The notes beneath the pieces were generated by a model. That model was not told where the DNA came from. It saw only the letters and a program-made list of their open reading frames with translations, and searched no databases. A program made the position numbers and the translations under genes. From JAHEKO01 sp965212505 (lineage in GTDB: Bacteria; Acidobacteriota; Thermoanaerobaculia; Multivoradales; JAHEKO01): a stretch of DNA of 64,000 nucleotides. Location of the stretch: NCBI GenBank assembly GCA_965212505.1, contig OZ243123.1, positions 1,054,001 through 1,118,000 on the forward strand, in the 5' to 3' direction. This document shows, piece by piece, positions 33,983 to 44,561 of the stretch; positions within the stretch are counted from its first letter, which is position 1, and every line of letters begins with the position of its first letter.

Positions 33983-36240
33983 GGTGTCTCCTCCCCGGCC
34001 GCCAGGTGGCGGTCGAAGTGCTGGATGAGTTTCCTGAACGCGAACCGGGTCTGCGCGAGCCCCTCGTTGTCCCAGCCGTGCCCGGCATTGGGGAGGGCGA
34101 CCAGGTCGACGTCCTTGTCGAGCAGGAGAAGGCGTTGGACGAGGACCACCGAGTCTTTGAAGAGGACGACGCGGTCACGCATGCCGTGGATGATCATGAG
34201 GGCGTCTTCGAGCCCGTTGGCGTGGAGGTAGGGCGACGAGTCGTCGTATTCCGCCGGACTGTCCTCCGGTCGCATCATCACCGCCATCTGCCCGCTCAAG
34301 GCGTGCCGGACGTTGGTTGCCGGAGCTCCTGCAACCCCGGCTGCGTAGAGCCCCGGTTTGCGGAAGAGGGACATCGCGGTCATCAGCCCGCCGTAGCTCG
34401 AGCCCCAGATGCCGACGCGGTCGAGGTCGACGAAGCCGAGCGTGCCCAGATGCCGGACGCCACTCTCGAGGTCTTCGATGTCCATGCCGCCGTAGTCGAG
34501 GCGAATCCCGCGCCGGTGGTCGCGCCCGCGGCCCCAGCTGCCGCGCATGTCGACGTTGAGCAGTACGTAGCCCTCTTGAGCGAGGTACTGGTCGAGACCC
34601 CAGGTCGGGTGGGCGGTGCGGCCCCCCCACTGGTTGCGCACGCTGTCGGTATAGACGGAACCGAGGATGGCCGGGTAGGTGCGCTCCGGATCGAAGTCGG
34701 GTGGCAGCGTGAGCCGGCCGTGCAACTCGGTGCCGTCCGCATGGCTCCGGAAGGTGACGTACGAAGGCTTCACCCAACGGTAGGCGTCGAACTCGTCGAG
34801 AGGCGAATCGGTCAGCGGGATCTCTCGACGTTCGCCGCGCAAACTTGTCAGCAAGAGCTCCGGTGGAGAGGTGTCGCTCGAGAACTCGACCGCTGCGAAC
34901 GCACCGGTCGGGGAGACGGTCGGTGCGTGTGTCCCGGTCGACCGACTCAAGGGCCGCGGCTCACCGCCGGCGTCGTCGACCCAGAACAGCTGCCGCTCCT
35001 CGGGTCGCGGGCGATTGCCGACGACCACGAGTCCACCTTCGACGGGGTGCATCTGGGCTACCGCCCAAGGCCCGGAGGTGAGCTGTCGAGCGGCTGAGTC
35101 CGCGTCCGGTTCGACGGCCCAGACGTGGAAGTCGTCGCGTCGGTCGGAGAGAAAGTAGAGGAGTCGCGAGTCGAGGGACCATGCGATCCGCCAGAAGTAG
35201 AAGGTCTCGTTCCCGGCGTCGCGGTCGCGGGCGACGCCCCGAGGTGGAGCGTTGGGAGCTCGCTCGACGTCGGCGACCAGGACGATCCGTTCCTTGGCGA
35301 AGATGTCGCTGGTGTCGATCGCCAGAAAGCGTCCGTCCGGCGACCAGGTGTAGCCGAGAATGAGGTCGGGCGCCGCCGAGCGCTCGGCGGAGAGGTTGAG
35401 CCAGAGGACCCCATCCCCGTCGTTCGCTGCCTCCACGGCGTCGAGGTCGAGCCAGCCGAGGCTCAGGCTGGGCATCTCTTCTCCGGGGTAGGCCCTACGT
35501 ACGTTGCGAAGCTCGGGTTCCTCGGTGAGGTAGTCGGGAATCGAGCGTTCGGGCACTTCGGTTGCGTCGGCGCGCAGGACCGCGAGTCGTCGGCCGACCG
35601 CCGACCATCGGTAGCTCCTCAGCCCAACGCCCGGCTCTGAGACGTGGGTCCGGCGGGTCGGCGCCTGACCGGAGCCGTTTGCGGGCACCGTCCACAGGTC
35701 GCCGTCTTTGAGGAAGGCGAGCTCGCGGCCGTCTGCAGAGTAGGCCGGCTGGAGCTCCGGCTCTGCGCTTTCCGTGAGTCGGACGGGTGGGCTCCCGTCG
35801 GTCTCCACGGTCCAGAGATCCTCGTCGAAGCTCACGAGGAGCCGCTTGCCGTTCGGATGCCAGAGCACGCGGGTCGCTCCCGGATCGCGTTCGAATCGCT
35901 CTTGTCGAGCCGCCGCCGCGGCAGGATCGGACGCTCCGAGGAGGGGGTCGGTCTGCGGCAGTCGGGTCACCCGTCGAGGCTTCGGATCGGTCGCCTCGAC
36001 GTCGACCACCCAGACATCGCGGAAGTTCTCCCCTGCATCGCTCCAAAGAAAGGCGAGCGATCGCCCGTCCCGCGACCAGGCGGCGCCGGTCGGCTTGGTT
36101 CCGATCAGATGGGGGAGCGAGTAGAGCCGATCGATCGTGAGTCGCGGAGTCGTCGCCTCGGCGGGATTCTGAGCGGTCGCCGGTGCGATCGCGAGCCAGC
36201 CGGCAATCGCCAGCGCGGACCACCATCTTGCGTTCGACAC
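33979..36240 (-). CDS. Secreted S9 (prolyl oligopeptidase/DPP IV-type) serine peptidase
   Basis: 753 residues with a signal peptide (ending ATAQ). An N-terminal beta-propeller (about 35-480) is followed by an alpha/beta-hydrolase catalytic domain with the triad Ser615 in GSSYGG, Asp689 in HGMRDR and His721 in NAGHGWD. This is a full-length member of peptidase family S9, cleaving short peptides, probably in the periplasm. It is the first gene of a coupled pair with the DUF885 protein, which suggests joint peptide degradation (inference). Confidence 0.9.
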   Translation of the reverse strand: MSNARWWSALAIAGWLAIAPATAQNPAEATTPRLTIDRLYSLPHLIGTKPTGAAWSRDGRSLAFLWSDAGENFRDVWVVDVEATDPKPRRVTRLPQTDPLLGASDPAAAAARQERFERDPGATRVLWHPNGKRLLVSFDEDLWTVETDGSPPVRLTESAEPELQPAYSADGRELAFLKDGDLWTVPANGSGQAPTRRTHVSEPGVGLRSYRWSAVGRRLAVLRADATEVPERSIPDYLTEEPELRNVRRAYPGEEMPSLSLGWLDLDAVEAANDGDGVLWLNLSAERSAAPDLILGYTWSPDGRFLAIDTSDIFAKERIVLVADVERAPNAPPRGVARDRDAGNETFYFWRIAWSLDSRLLYFLSDRRDDFHVWAVEPDADSAARQLTSGPWAVAQMHPVEGGLVVVGNRPRPEERQLFWVDDAGGEPRPLSRSTGTHAPTVSPTGAFAAVEFSSDTSPPELLLTSLRGERREIPLTDSPLDEFDAYRWVKPSYVTFRSHADGTELHGRLTLPPDFDPERTYPAILGSVYTDSVRNQWGGRTAHPTWGLDQYLAQEGYVLLNVDMRGSWGRGRDHRRGIRLDYGGMDIEDLESGVRHLGTLGFVDLDRVGIWGSSYGGLMTAMSLFRKPGLYAAGVAGAPATNVRHALSGQMAVMMRPEDSPAEYDDSSPYLHANGLEDALMIIHGMRDRVVLFKDSVVLVQRLLLLDKDVDLVALPNAGHGWDNEGLAQTRFAFRKLIQHFDRHLAAGEETP

Positions 36241-36405
36241 GTGGATGACCTCCTGGTCGAGTCCGTGGTTCGGAACCGAAGAGTTCGTGAGCCTCCCATT
36301 GTCTCACTTGGAGGCATCGACGAAGGCGAATATTGAGCGGTCGAAACGCGTGTACGATCCCGAATTCGAGAGGAGCTCCTGGGGGCGAGTCGGGGAGGCC
36401 TACAC

Positions 36406-38064
36406 GTGCAAGCGAAAGACAGCACCGTTCTCAGAGCCTCCTGTGGGCCGGTATGGGTCTGGGGCATCTTCTTCATTGCCCTCTGGTCGGTGCCTGCGTC
36501 GCCCGAGACGATTCCAGTCGGCGGCACCTGCGGGCTCGATGAGGCGATCGACAACGCCAACGCCGACAGCCAGGTCCACGCCGACTGTCTGGCCGGCTCT
36601 GGACCCGACACGCTTCAACTCGGCGGCGACGTCACCCTGACGGCGATCGACAACACGACCGATGGCGCGAACGGGCTGCCCTCGATCACCAGCGAGATCA
36701 TCATCGAGGGTGGTGGCTTCACCGTCGAGCGCGACGGCGCGGCGCCGAACTTCCGTCTATTCCACATCGGAGCCGGCGGAGAGCTGCTGCTCGACCACGT
36801 GACGGTCCGCGGCGGCCGACTCGACGGAGGGACCGCCGCGGGTGGTGGCGTCTTCAATCGCGGCGTCCTCACCCTGTTCAACGGGACGATCGCGGGGAAT
36901 GCGATCGACACGAACACCTACGGCTACGGTGCCGGCCTCTACAACCTCGGCACGGCTGTCATCGACTCGAGCACCATCTCGGGCAACCAGGTCGACTCGG
37001 CCAACGCGTTTGGCGGGGGAGTCTTCAGTGCTCTGGGCGCCTTGCTCGACGTGGACCTGAGTGTGGTGTCGAACAACACGGTCTCCAGCTCGAGGATGAT
37101 TGGTTTGGCCGCCGGCGGCGGCATCGAGACCTGGGGCATCGCGCTCCTCACCCAGACCACGGTCTCTGGAAATCGCGGAGAGGTCTTCGGGGTGTACGCG
37201 CAGATGCACGGCGGCGGCGTCAACTTCGTCCGCGGCAGTCTTTCCATGTCGGAGAGCACCGTTTCCGGGAACTCCGGGTACGGAGACGCGCTCGCCGACA
37301 ACGCTCTGCTCTTCGGCGGCGGGCTTTCGGTTGACGACGGCCTCCTCAACGTGAGCGCCAGCACCATCTCGGGCAACTCCCTGGTCTCCGCGTCGGGGTT
37401 CAGCGCGGCCCTCGGTGGCGGCGTCGACCACGGAGATGACACCGGCACGATCAGCTACTCGACTCTGTCCGGTAACTCGGTCAGCGCGAGCTTCCAGGCT
37501 GATGGAGGCGCGCTCTACGTCGGGACCACCGGGAGCGCGCGGCTCAACCTCATCGGGGTTCTCCTTGCCGACAATACGGGAGGCAACTGCGCCGGCGCCG
37601 GCTCGATCATGGACATTCAGAACAACCTCGCCGACGACACAAGTTGCGGAGGTGTGCCGGCAACGCTCACCGGGCTCGACCCGCTCCTGCTCGACAATGG
37701 CGGCCCCACGATGACCCACGCGCTTCTGCCCGGGAGCAGCGCGATCGACGCGGCGGGCGCCTGCGGCATACCGGCCGATCAGCGTGGCGTTCTCCGCGAC
37801 GACGGTGTCTGTGATGTCGGCGCCTACGAGCTCAACGACTGCTTAGCGCAGGACGGGAACCAGCAGACGCTGACGGGGCCAATTTCCACCGAGGTGAGCT
37901 ACGAAGTCTGCAACTCGATCACCGGCGCGTCGGGCCTGATGGTGGTCGGGCCCGGAGGTCGTTTGAACCTCCGGGCCGGAGTGCGGGTCATTTTCGAGGA
38001 CGGCGTTTCAGTCGGCGCCGACGGGGAGCTGTCGGTGGAGATCGATCCATCGCTCGCGATGTAG
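36406..38064 (+). CDS. Secreted beta-helix protein (choice-of-anchor Q type), third copy
   Basis: 552 residues starting at GTG 36406, with GGAGG seven bases upstream. A signal peptide (WVWGIFFIALWSVPASP) leads into a region related to the tandem copies at 9797 and 11348 (VGGTCGLDEAIDNAN). About 12 beta-helix turns follow, with repeated STISGN and GGGV motifs, then the signature LLDNGGPTMTHALL...SSAID...DQRG. Its C-terminal 75 residues differ from the tandem copies: a short beta domain (GPISTEVSYEVCNSI, then GRLNLRAGVRVIFEDGV) resembling trailing repeat-end domains of exported proteins. Function unknown. Confidence 0.8.
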   Translation: MQAKDSTVLRASCGPVWVWGIFFIALWSVPASPETIPVGGTCGLDEAIDNANADSQVHADCLAGSGPDTLQLGGDVTLTAIDNTTDGANGLPSITSEIIIEGGGFTVERDGAAPNFRLFHIGAGGELLLDHVTVRGGRLDGGTAAGGGVFNRGVLTLFNGTIAGNAIDTNTYGYGAGLYNLGTAVIDSSTISGNQVDSANAFGGGVFSALGALLDVDLSVVSNNTVSSSRMIGLAAGGGIETWGIALLTQTTVSGNRGEVFGVYAQMHGGGVNFVRGSLSMSESTVSGNSGYGDALADNALLFGGGLSVDDGLLNVSASTISGNSLVSASGFSAALGGGVDHGDDTGTISYSTLSGNSVSASFQADGGALYVGTTGSARLNLIGVLLADNTGGNCAGAGSIMDIQNNLADDTSCGGVPATLTGLDPLLLDNGGPTMTHALLPGSSAIDAAGACGIPADQRGVLRDDGVCDVGAYELNDCLAQDGNQQTLTGPISTEVSYEVCNSITGASGLMVVGPGGRLNLRAGVRVIFEDGVSVGADGELSVEIDPSLAM

Positions 38065-38090
38065 CGACCCGCCGCCCGAGTCGAGGAGGC

Positions 38091-38870
38091 TCAGCTGGTC
38101 GCGTCGGCCGTGACTTGGGAATCGCTCTCGGTGTCGGGGCGACCGCCGAGCCGCGGCACCAGCATCGGTGTGCGGTTCTGATAGGTCTGGTAGAGCTGTC
38201 CGAACTCCGAGACCAGGTCGCGCTCCTCGAGTTGGATCGCGACCAGGATGTAGGCGGTTGTGACGAGGGCGAAGAGGAGGTGTGCACTGGTCATCGTCGG
38301 CGTGCACCAGAAGACGAGCAGCCAGCCGACGTAGAGCGGATGCCGGACGAGTTGGTAAGGACCGGGCGTCACGAAGCGAAGCGGCTGGTACGGCTTGCCC
38401 TGCAGGTAGAAGAAGACCTGTCGAAGGCCGAAGAGATCAAAGTGGTTGATCAGGAATGTCGTGACGAGCACCAGCAGCCAGCCGAAGCCGTAGAGCGAGT
38501 AGAGGGTGGCGCGCCCGAGCGTGCTCTCGACCGCCCAGATCGTGCCGCCCATCGGCTCCCAGAAGACGAAGAGCGCGATCAGGGCGACGTTTGTGAAGAG
38601 CACGTAGGTGGCCCGCTCGATCGGTCGAGGCACGATGCGGGTCCAGACGCGCTTGAAGCCGGGGCGCGCCATGCCGCTGTGCTGGAGCGCGAAGGCGGTC
38701 AGCAGGCCGACGTTGATCGCCACGGCCGTCCAGAGCGAGCTCGAGGGCGTGGCGTCGAGCGCCGTGGGGGTCAGGAAGTTCCCGATGAAGCCGATGGCGT
38801 AGACGAAGACGCCGAGGAACATCACGTAGGCGACCAGGCCGTAGGCGAAGAATGCGATTCGTTTGAACAT
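38091..38870 (-). CDS. Methanethiol S-methyltransferase-like membrane protein (NnrU/PEMT superfamily)
   Basis: 259 residues with five or six membrane segments. The signature blocks YAIGFIGNFLTP, LINHFDLFGLRQVFFYL, TPGPYQLVRHPLYVGWL and IQLEERDLV follow the pattern I associate with MddA, an S-adenosylmethionine-dependent enzyme that makes dimethyl sulfide from methanethiol in the membrane. RHPLYVG and EERDL are shared with the wider isoprenylcysteine methyltransferase superfamily, so substrate assignment is provisional. Confidence 0.75.
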   Translation of the reverse strand: MFKRIAFFAYGLVAYVMFLGVFVYAIGFIGNFLTPTALDATPSSSLWTAVAINVGLLTAFALQHSGMARPGFKRVWTRIVPRPIERATYVLFTNVALIALFVFWEPMGGTIWAVESTLGRATLYSLYGFGWLLVLVTTFLINHFDLFGLRQVFFYLQGKPYQPLRFVTPGPYQLVRHPLYVGWLLVFWCTPTMTSAHLLFALVTTAYILVAIQLEERDLVSEFGQLYQTYQNRTPMLVPRLGGRPDTESDSQVTADATS

Positions 38871-38983
38871 GACGAGCCTCCTTTTGAGTCGGATAGGGAG
38901 CGTGGTCTCGTTGGGTAGAACGGAAAGCGCTCGCCGCCAGGGTCAGCGCGGACGATTCCGCGTAGAATCGGCCCACTGAAGAC

Positions 38984-41470
38984 GTGAGCGATAGCGAAGA
39001 CCGTTCCGACGAGCTCTTGCGCACCGGCGGGCTGTTCAAGGGCAAGCTGATGGAAGAGTGGGAGCGCGAGATGGCCGCCGAACGGCCCTCAGCGCGGGGC
39101 GCAGTTCGCCAACTCGAGGTGGGAGAGCGCCTCGACAACTACCAGATCGTGCGGCTGATCGGCAGCGGTGGGATGGGGAGCGTCTACGAAGCTGTCGATC
39201 TGGATCTGCGGCGGCACGTGGCGCTCAAGCTCCTGGAGCCCGATGTGGTGGCCAGTGCGGGCGTTCGCGCCCGGCTTCGACATGAGGCCAAAGCTGTCGC
39301 CTCGCTCAACCATCCGAACATCTGTGTGCTCTACCAGGCTTCGAGCGAGGGCGACACGCCCTACCTGGTTCTCGAGCTGATCGACGGCGACACGCTCGAC
39401 AAGGTCGCCTCCGAACGCAGCCTTTCGACCGACGAGGCGCTGGAGGTCAGTAGCGCGGTCGCCGATGCGCTGGCCGCCGCCCATCGGCGAGGCCTCCTGC
39501 ATCGCGACGTCAAGCCGGCCAATATCGCGATCACCCGCCAGGGGCACGTCAAGCTGCTGGACTTCGGTATCGCCAAGCCGTTGTCCGTCAGCGGCGGCCC
39601 CTCGGCGGACCCGGCCGGCGAGACGGCAGTGGAGTTGTCGTTGGGAGACTCCCTCGTCGGGACGGTCTCTTACATGTCCCCCGAACAGGTCCGTGGTGAG
39701 CCGCTCGACGAACGATCCGACGTCTTCTCCCTCGGCGTGGTCCTCTACGAGCTGCTCGTCGGGCGCAAGGCGTTTCCGGGCTCGACCACCGGCGCGAGAA
39801 TCGATGCGGTTCTACGCCGCGAGCCCGAGTCTCTTCTCGACTTTGGTCACGACCCAAGGGTCCACAAGCTGGTGAATCGGGCGATGGCGAAGGAGCGGGA
39901 CGACCGTTTCGAGTCGGCCGAAGCGCTTCGCGATGCTCTCGTCGACTTGCGGGAGCAGCTGCGTCAGAAGGAGGCCGCCTCCGGCGGTCTCCTCCGCAAG
40001 GCGGCTCCGATCGGGGCGGCGCTGCTTCTCGCGGCCGCGGTGATCGCCGCCGCCATCGGTGTTTCGAGATACTGGTTGGCGCGAGGGAGTGAAGTGTCCT
40101 CCCTGAACGCTCCCCAAAGCGTCGCGGTACTTCGCTTCGAGACCTTGACGGAGGAGTCGGCGGACGAGTTCCTGGAGGTTGCCGTCTCGGATGTGATTCT
40201 GGGCGTTCTGGCCCGGAGCGAGTCACTCTCGGTGCGTCCGTTTGCCGAGTCTCATCGCATCGAGCTCAGTAGAGAGACCCTGGGAGAAGCCCGAGAGAAA
40301 CTGGGTGCCGACCTCTTGATCGGTGGACAGATCTGGCAGCGCAGCGGTGTGCTTCAGGTGTCGATCGAGGCGGTCGATGCCGAGCGCGGTGAAGTTCGTT
40401 GGCGCGAGTCGATACGTAGCCAGTCGGTCGACCTGCTCGAGCTGAGGCAGCGGGTGTCGGCGGCGATAAGTGACGGCCTGCTCCCTGCGCTCGGGATCGA
40501 GGGTGCCTCGGGAGGTACCGATCCGGTGCGCGCAGATGCCTATCGCCTCTACCTTCGAGCACGCTCATCGCTCAGCGACCCCGCGCCGGTGCGCACCGCG
40601 ATCGAGCTACTCCGTCAGGCGACCGCGGCCGACCCCGGCTTTGCGCCCGCTTGGGCGGAGCTCGGCCGTCGGCTGCACACAGCGGCGTTTTACTACGAAG
40701 ACGGCGGCGACTCGCGAGAAGAGGCGCGGCGAGCCTACGAGCGAGCGCTCGAGCTCGATGGAGACCGCATCGAGGCACAGCTCGGGCTCGTCAGCCTGTA
40801 CCTGGAGTTCGGTGAGATCGGTCGCGCAGCCAGCGTGGCGGCCGAACTTGCTGCGTCGAGGCCGGCCGTTGCGGCCGCTCACGTTCCGATGGCGCTCGTG
40901 CTGCGCTATCAGGGGATGATCGAAGAGTCGGTCGGCGTCTGCGATCGCGCTTACGCCCTCGACGGTCGCGCTCCGGAAGTTCGACAGTGCGCGATGAGTT
41001 ACCTGTGGAACGGCAGCTACGCCGAGGTCGAGCGCGAAGTGGGTCGCATTTCGAGTCTGCTCTGGCAGAACGAGGTCCTCGCCCGCATTGCCCTCATGAA
41101 GGGCGAGCGCCAGCGAGCGGCCGACCTTTGGGGGCGTCAGCTACACGAGGAGGCCGGGATTCTCCGCCGAGATCACGTGGTCCTCTGTTTGGAGGAGGGG
41201 CGCGAGGCGGCTCGCCAGCCGATCGAGCGAGAGTACGGACAGCTGGTGGGCTTTCACGACGCCGAGTGGCAGTTCTACTCGGCGGGCTACTTTGCGATCT
41301 GCGGTTTCGAGAGCGAAGCGATTGCACTGCTCACGGGAGCCTTTCAGGGCGGCTACTGCGTCGACCCATCTCGGCAGGTCGATCCGCTGCTCGCTTCGCT
41401 CGAGGGGACGGTCGCTCTCGAGCTCCTGCGTGACCGCGCGGACGAGTGTCGGCGTGGTGGAGCTTCGTAG
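38984..41470 (+). CDS. Transmembrane Ser/Thr protein kinase with C-terminal TPR domain
   Basis: 828 residues starting at GTG 38984. The kinase domain (about 53-320) has GSGGMGSVYEA, Lys82 in VALK, HRDVKPAN (Asp175 catalytic) and DFG at 193-195, with MSPEQVRGE in the activation region, so it should be active. One membrane helix lies at 342-362. The external part has a beta/alpha domain like that of CadC-type regulators (VAVLRFETLTEES, then ADLLIGGQIW), followed by TPR helices. An ECF sigma gene follows after 33 bases. A TAGAAT hexamer at 38963-38968 may be a -10 element. Confidence 0.9.
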   Translation: MSDSEDRSDELLRTGGLFKGKLMEEWEREMAAERPSARGAVRQLEVGERLDNYQIVRLIGSGGMGSVYEAVDLDLRRHVALKLLEPDVVASAGVRARLRHEAKAVASLNHPNICVLYQASSEGDTPYLVLELIDGDTLDKVASERSLSTDEALEVSSAVADALAAAHRRGLLHRDVKPANIAITRQGHVKLLDFGIAKPLSVSGGPSADPAGETAVELSLGDSLVGTVSYMSPEQVRGEPLDERSDVFSLGVVLYELLVGRKAFPGSTTGARIDAVLRREPESLLDFGHDPRVHKLVNRAMAKERDDRFESAEALRDALVDLREQLRQKEAASGGLLRKAAPIGAALLLAAAVIAAAIGVSRYWLARGSEVSSLNAPQSVAVLRFETLTEESADEFLEVAVSDVILGVLARSESLSVRPFAESHRIELSRETLGEAREKLGADLLIGGQIWQRSGVLQVSIEAVDAERGEVRWRESIRSQSVDLLELRQRVSAAISDGLLPALGIEGASGGTDPVRADAYRLYLRARSSLSDPAPVRTAIELLRQATAADPGFAPAWAELGRRLHTAAFYYEDGGDSREEARRAYERALELDGDRIEAQLGLVSLYLEFGEIGRAASVAAELAASRPAVAAAHVPMALVLRYQGMIEESVGVCDRAYALDGRAPEVRQCAMSYLWNGSYAEVEREVGRISSLLWQNEVLARIALMKGERQRAADLWGRQLHEEAGILRRDHVVLCLEEGREAARQPIEREYGQLVGFHDAEWQFYSAGYFAICGFESEAIALLTGAFQGGYCVDPSRQVDPLLASLEGTVALELLRDRADECRRGGAS

Positions 41471-41503
41471 TGCGGCGCGATCTCGGTGCTACAGTAGCGC
41501 GCC

Positions 41504-42073
41504 ATGTCGGCCAAGAGCGGCCACGAAGTGACGCGGTTGCTGCGCGCTCATCAGGACGGCTCGAACGGAGCCATGTCGCAGCTGATGGAGCTGGTCTACC
41601 CGGATCTGAAGCGAATGGCCCGCAGGCAGCGCGGTCACGCCGGTCAGACGCTCGACGCGACGTCGCTGGTCAACGAGCTCTACCTCAAATTGGTGGTCGC
41701 TAGCGACCGGACGATCTCCAACCGGGCGCACTTCTTCGCCCTGTCCGCGCGTGTCATGCGGCAGGTCGTGATCGACTACGCCCGCTCCAAGGCGAGTCGC
41801 AAGCGTGGTGGAGATGCGGTGCGAGTGCCGCTCGAGGATCACGACGCTGCGGTCGAGCGCGAGGCCGAACAACTGCTGGCGCTCGACGCGGCCCTGACGG
41901 CACTCGGCAGGAGTCGGCCAGAGGTGCTGAGCGTAGTGGAGTGTCGATACTTCGCGGGCTACTCGCTCGACGAGACCGCCGAGGCGGCTTCGATCTCGCG
42001 CTCGAGCGTGATTCGCTACTGGCGCGAGGCGAAGAAGATCCTCCGGCGCGAGCTCGAAGGCGCCCCCGACTAG
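41504..42073 (+). CDS. ECF-type sigma-70 factor (TIGR02999-like)
   Basis: 189 residues. Region 2 (AHFFALSARVMRQVVIDYARSK) and region 4 (RYFAGYSLDETAEAASISRS, then VIRYWREAKKILRREL) of a small sigma factor are clear, and the opening (DLKRMARRQRG, then TLDATSLVNELYLKL) is typical of the TIGR02999 ECF group. That group is often encoded next to Ser/Thr kinases; no anti-sigma factor gene is adjacent, so the upstream kinase is the probable control partner (inference). Confidence 0.88.
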   Translation: MSAKSGHEVTRLLRAHQDGSNGAMSQLMELVYPDLKRMARRQRGHAGQTLDATSLVNELYLKLVVASDRTISNRAHFFALSARVMRQVVIDYARSKASRKRGGDAVRVPLEDHDAAVEREAEQLLALDAALTALGRSRPEVLSVVECRYFAGYSLDETAEAASISRSSVIRYWREAKKILRRELEGAPD

Positions 42074-42080
42074 AGACGTC

Positions 42081-42800
42081 TCACTGCTCGGCACGCACCG
42101 GCCAGACGGATCGGGAGGCGATTTTGAAGTTCTCGAGAATCAGGCCGTGCTCGAGCGAGATGGTCCACGCCTGAGTGGTGTCCGACACGGCGGTGGTCGA
42201 GGTCCAGTAGAAGTCCACCCCTTGAACCTCGAGAAAGGGATGCCCGGCGGGGATCGCGGGAGCCTGTTCCGAGTAGTCGAGGAGGCTCGCCAGTTGCTTG
42301 ACGTTCGGGAGTCGCCAGTCGGTGGCCTCGGAACCGTCCGCGAGACCGCACGATCCAGAGGCGAGAGCGTAGGCGTCCGCGACAGCCAGGGTCCAGAGGC
42401 GAGGCCCGAAGCAGTTCGCGTCGGCGAGCCAAACCAGTCCCGTCAACCGATCTGAGACAGTGCCATCACCGTTGTCGACAAAACGCGGCGCCGGCCAGTC
42501 GACGCCTTCTTGGAGGGCGCCATCGTGCCCGGTCCCCGCGCAGGTGATCTCGTCTCCGTCGGCGTTCCAGCACGCGTCCTGGCCGGAGTCCTCGACCCGT
42601 GCCACGCCGCCGCTAAGGGCGGTCGTCTGCACCGTTCCGTCTGGGAAGATGAAGCCGCCCGACGTCGACTCGATGGCACCGTCGGTGGAGAGAGAGGTCT
42701 GTGCCGAGAGGGGGGCAATCCAGGCACTGGCCGCGAGCGCCAGGGCGAAGAGTCGGTGTAGAGCGGTGGGGGAATACTCGGGGCCCGTAAATCGGTTCAT
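42081..42800 (-). CDS. Secreted DUF1566 (Lcl C-terminal-like) protein
   Basis: 239 residues with a signal peptide (FALALAASAWIAPLSAQ). The C-terminal 120 residues match DUF1566: RFVDNGDGTVSDRLTGLVWL, then DWRLPNVKQLASLLDY, then FYWTSTT and WPVR. The family occurs in exported proteins of unknown function. ATG 42800 follows GAGGAGAG; the longer upstream frame is not needed. It converges on the ECF sigma gene with seven bases between the stops. Confidence 0.8.
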   Translation of the reverse strand: MNRFTGPEYSPTALHRLFALALAASAWIAPLSAQTSLSTDGAIESTSGGFIFPDGTVQTTALSGGVARVEDSGQDACWNADGDEITCAGTGHDGALQEGVDWPAPRFVDNGDGTVSDRLTGLVWLADANCFGPRLWTLAVADAYALASGSCGLADGSEATDWRLPNVKQLASLLDYSEQAPAIPAGHPFLEVQGVDFYWTSTTAVSDTTQAWTISLEHGLILENFKIASRSVWPVRAEQ

Positions 42801-42959
42801 CAGTGAGCTCTCCTCTCTTGTGGATGAAGCCTGCGGTTTAGAGGGAGAACGCACTCCGAGCCCAAAGAGGGTCACCCGGGCGCTGGACGTCGGTTTCTTG
42901 TGCCGCTCCGGCCAATCTGGCACGTAAGAAACCAGGTGATTCCTTGCTGTTTCGACCCC

Positions 42960-42988
42960 TTTACAGAGGGAGGATCGTGACCTATACT
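42960..42988 (+). promoter_or_regulatory. Sigma-70 promoter of tRNA-Thr-tuf
   Basis: TTTACA and TATACT are separated by exactly 17 bases, a near-consensus promoter. The predicted start at about 42995 gives a 60-base leader before tRNA-Thr. It probably drives tRNA-Thr, tuf, tRNA-Trp, secE and nusG, which have no other obvious promoter. Confidence 0.75.
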
Positions 42989-43054
42989 CCTCCATTACCC
43001 GTAGTCGGCCATCGGCGGTGGCCGGTCGGGAAAGGTTCGTCGAGTTTTTTCGTG

Positions 43055-43129
43055 CCCACGTGGCTCAGGGGTAGAGCACTTCCTTGGTAAGGAAGGGGTC
43101 ACCGGTTCAAATCCGGTCGTGGGCTCCAC
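43055..43129 (+). tRNA. tRNA-Thr (anticodon GGT)
   Basis: A 75-base cloverleaf with acceptor stem GCCCACG/CGTGGGC, anticodon stem CTTCC/GGAAG with loop TTGGTAA (anticodon GGT), T-loop GTTCAAATC and encoded CCA. It stands directly upstream of tuf, as thrT does before tufB in E. coli. Confidence 0.96.
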
Positions 43130-43219
43130 GAAAGCTTTGTCGAGCGAATCAGCAAGTCAGTAACGAGCAGGGCCATCCGAATCTAGTTCAGAAAAACGGC
43201 GGGAATCTTGCAAGCTCCC

Positions 43220-43238
43220 TGGCCTCAAAACCAGGCCA
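43220..43238 (+). other. Hairpin in the tRNA-Thr to tuf spacer
   Basis: TGGCCT and AGGCCA form a six-base-pair stem 40 bases before the tuf start. It lacks a T tract and could be an RNA-processing or translational-control element. Confidence 0.3.
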
Positions 43239-43277
43239 ATAGGGCGCGTCTAATCTCTAGGAGGAAGCCGGAGCGTC

Positions 43278-44471
<1,194 letters not shown>

Positions 44472-44484
44472 GGAACGAAACCAC

Positions 44485-44561
44485 AGGCCAGTAGCTCCAA
44501 TTGGTAGAGCGTCGGTCTCCAAAACCGAATGTTGGGGGTTCGAATCCCTCCTGGCCTGCCA
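44485..44561 (+). tRNA. tRNA-Trp (anticodon CCA)
   Basis: A 77-base cloverleaf with acceptor stem AGGCCAG/CTGGCCT, anticodon stem TCGGT/ACCGA with loop CTCCAAA (anticodon CCA), T-loop GTTCGAATC and encoded CCA. It begins 13 bases after the tuf stop and precedes secE, as in many bacteria. Confidence 0.96.
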
